Origin: Natrialbaceae archaeon Tc-Br11_E2g1
Lineage (GTDB): Archaea > Halobacteriota > Halobacteria > Halobacteriales > Natrialbaceae
Assembly: GCA_001564255.1 (NCBI GenBank)
Contig: LKNC01000020.1
Coordinates: forward strand, 1-17,242
Length of the DNA stretch: 17,242 nt
Reading direction: 5' to 3'
Below the pieces are notes generated by a model. It was not told where the DNA came from. It worked only from the letters and a program-made list of their open reading frames with translations, and did no database searches. The position numbers were made by a program, and so were the translations under genes. This document shows, in pieces, positions 15,674 through 17,242 of the stretch. Positions within the stretch are counted from its first letter, which is position 1. The number at the start of each line of letters is the position of its first letter.

Positions 15674-16555
15674 TCAGGCGTGAGACGGCACCAGCCGTCC
15701 CAGTTCGGTCGTCACGTCGTCCATGATCTCCTCGATCGTCTGATCGACGCTCTCGTTGGCGATGATCGTCGCTCCGTTCTTCTCCCCCTCCTCGACGATG
15801 TACGCCTGGAGCGCCCGGATGTCCTCGAGGTTCTCGAGATACCGTCCGGCGTCCCTGTTGCTCGCGTTCGCTCTGCTCTGAAACCGTCTGGCGTGTTCGG
15901 CCTTCTCGGGTACCTCGAGGACGTACTGAAACACGTGACAGTCGTCCCGGTCCGACATCCCCAGGTATCCTGGAACGACGTGGACGCCGTCGACGATCGA
16001 GTTCACGCCCTCCTCGACCCCTCTGTCGATGACCGGCTTGACACCCGCGCTCACGACGTCGACCTGCTGGTTGAACCCGTAGATGAGGGGGTCGTCGACC
16101 AGGTCGGCTTTCACGGTTTCGTCGGCGTTGAAACTGGACTGGTAGAGGGAGGGGACCAGCTCGGCCGACACCATGTTTCGCATGATCTCGCGGACCGTGT
16201 CGGTTTCGATGATCCTGTTGATGTCGAGTCGGTGAGCGAGTTCGACCGAGAGCGTCGACTTGCCGATCCCGGCCGGGCCGCCCAGCAAGATGAAAAGCGG
16301 CTTCTCCAGCCTCGACAGCTGTCTGGTCACCCGGTAAAACTTCTCCTCCCGTTCTAACCCTCGCTGCTGAAGTTTCCGCTGTACCCGTTTTTGGATCTCC
16401 CTCGAGTGGACGGTCTCGACCCCCTCGAGTTCGCGATCGATCTCCCTGACGATCTCGTACCGTTCTTCCAGGGAGAGGCCGGTGATCGCGAGCGACGTGG
16501 CGAGCAGCCCCTTCGAGAACGGGTGTCTGTTCCCGTCTTTGCGTACGTCGGTCAT
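15674..16555 (-). CDS. pgk2: 2-phosphoglycerate kinase
   Basis: The 293-aa protein matches archaeal 2-phosphoglycerate kinase. An N-terminal helical ATP-cone-like regulatory segment (about residues 8-82, with RHPFSKGLLATSL) precedes a P-loop kinase fold. The P-loop is GGPAGIGKST (92-101), followed by ETDTVREIMRNM (117-128) and the conserved DGVHVVPGYLG region near residue 195. It phosphorylates 2-phosphoglycerate to 2,3-bisphosphoglycerate, the first step toward cyclic 2,3-diphosphoglycerate. The start overlaps the stop of the upstream cDPG synthetase gene by 4 nt (ATGA), so the two pathway genes are coupled. Most characterised homologues come from thermophilic methanogens, and its occurrence in a haloarchaeon is notable. 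The assignment rests on the P-loop, the N-terminal domain and the partner gene. Confidence 0.88.
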   Translation of the reverse strand: MTDVRKDGNRHPFSKGLLATSLAITGLSLEERYEIVREIDRELEGVETVHSREIQKRVQRKLQQRGLEREEKFYRVTRQLSRLEKPLFILLGGPAGIGKSTLSVELAHRLDINRIIETDTVREIMRNMVSAELVPSLYQSSFNADETVKADLVDDPLIYGFNQQVDVVSAGVKPVIDRGVEEGVNSIVDGVHVVPGYLGMSDRDDCHVFQYVLEVPEKAEHARRFQSRANASNRDAGRYLENLEDIRALQAYIVEEGEKNGATIIANESVDQTIEEIMDDVTTELGRLVPSHA

Positions 16556-17242
16556 TCCTCCGACCTGCGCTCGGCGAGCGTTCGTTCACACAGCGAGAGC
16601 ACCCCCGCCTCCAGGCTGTCGACGCTCCCACGGATCGGGGTCGCCTGGTTGTGCATGAACACGACGTCCAGTCCGTTCTCCTTTGCGTACCGCCCGGCGA
16701 CGTCGATCGAGGCGGCTTTGATCTCGGTGAGCAAGACGTCGGCCGCACCCATCCCCTCGTCTAAGTCCTCCCGGAGTTTGGGCCGGTTCGAGAGGTTGGT
16801 GCTGAGGCCGACGACGTCACAGCCGTGTTCCTCCTCGAGGGTCGTCTCGATCGTGGGGGCGACCGACTCCGGCGCGGTGGTGGCGACGAAGACCGACCGC
16901 CCGGAGACGTCCTCGCCGGGTTCGGGTCTGAACGCCGTCAACAGATAGTCGACATCCGGGGCGATGGTGGTGATCCCCTCCTCGATCCGTCGGACCTTCT
17001 GCTCGCTCGCGATCGGTTCCTCACACATCGTCACCACCGCCAGATCCGACGTCCGAACGCGATACTGGCCGAAGTACCGGAGGATGTGCTCGAGGGGCTG
17101 GACCGCCCCGATGAGGGCGATCCTCGCGTCCGTCCTGACAGGGGGCATCGTCGCCCCCGACCCCTCCATGATCACGAAGCCGTCCGCGAGGTCGGCCGTC
17201 CGCTCGGCGCCGGCGACCACGTTCGAGGCGACTGGATTTCCA
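16552..17242 (-). CDS. cpgS: Cyclic 2,3-diphosphoglycerate synthetase, C-terminal half (cut by window end)
   Basis: The last 229 residues are visible; the frame is open to the window edge and the full protein should be about 450 residues. Recognisable blocks are NVVAGAERTADLADGFVIME, the glycine-rich EGSGATMPPVRTD, VVTMCEEP and the C-terminal stretch VVFMHNQATPIRG. The enzyme uses ATP to close 2,3-bisphosphoglycerate into the cyclic anhydride cDPG, a solute that stabilises proteins and stores phosphate in some methanogens. The nucleotide-binding N-terminal half lies outside the window. Its stop overlaps the start of the 2-phosphoglycerate kinase gene, the preceding step in the pathway, which strongly supports the call. 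An internal GTG at 17220 is not the true start. What lies upstream cannot be seen. Confidence 0.8.
   Translation of the reverse strand, partial: GNPVASNVVAGAERTADLADGFVIMEGSGATMPPVRTDARIALIGAVQPLEHILRYFGQYRVRTSDLAVVTMCEEPIASEQKVRRIEEGITTIAPDVDYLLTAFRPEPGEDVSGRSVFVATTAPESVAPTIETTLEEEHGCDVVGLSTNLSNRPKLREDLDEGMGAADVLLTEIKAASIDVAGRYAKENGLDVVFMHNQATPIRGSVDSLEAGVLSLCERTLAERRSEE

Noticed and set aside
14770..15726. 318-codon plus-strand frame opposite the PHP gene
   Set aside because: It is antisense to a gene with all PHP metal ligands, so it is a shadow.

Overview
The window is chromosomal DNA from a halophilic archaeon (class Halobacteria). The base composition is G+C-rich and CTCGAG is frequent. 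The proteins are strongly acidic (Asp/Glu-rich, Lys-poor). TATA-like boxes lie about 25-30 nt ahead of start codons, as expected for leaderless transcripts, and there is a Tat-type lipoprotein signal and a haloarchaeal type IV pilin start. A family such as Natrialbaceae is plausible, but genus cannot be fixed from this window.

Layout. (1) 1-507, minus strand: the 5' part of a type IV pilin gene, then a 3'-end copy of a tRNA with hairpins, then intact tRNA-Leu(UAG). (2) 552-1829: a small C2H2-type zinc-finger protein, a 102-aa TFB cyclin-fold-like protein, and archaeal phosphopantetheine adenylyltransferase. (3) 2062-4753: a malic enzyme-phosphotransacetylase fusion and ribosomal protein S8e. 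(4) 4778-10647: a phosphate-uptake locus. An AbrB-PhoU fusion regulator is divergent from pstS-pstC-pstA, whose genes are joined by ATGA overlaps. A second promoter follows, then a 45-codon leader ORF overlapping pstB, then phoU. The three promoters here share a TATAGA(C/G) element upstream of the TATA box, which is a good candidate for the phosphate-response site. (5) 10648-11058: an intergenic stretch with three consecutive hairpins and a possible leaderless 26-aa ORF. (6) 11059-13367: a Bat-type HTH-10 regulator, a renalase-like FAD oxidoreductase, a 44-aa single-span membrane protein, and a 66-aa two-span membrane protein. (7) 13443-17242, minus strand: a divergent PHP-fold protein, a 379-nt gap with inverted repeats, then a compact operon of cyclic 2,3-diphosphoglycerate synthetase (cut by the window edge), 2-phosphoglycerate kinase and a canonical PHP phosphoesterase.

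How the parts work together. The Pst genes encode a complete high-affinity phosphate ABC importer: lipoprotein receptor, two permeases and an ATPase. Two different PhoU-type regulators flank it. The last operon would convert 2-phosphoglycerate to 2,3-bisphosphoglycerate and then to its cyclic anhydride, a phosphate-rich solute best known from thermophilic methanogens. A phosphate-acquisition locus and a phosphate-storing solute operon therefore lie within about 7 kb of each other. No mobile element, CRISPR array or rRNA gene was found. The only sign of past integration is the duplicated tRNA-Leu 3' end.
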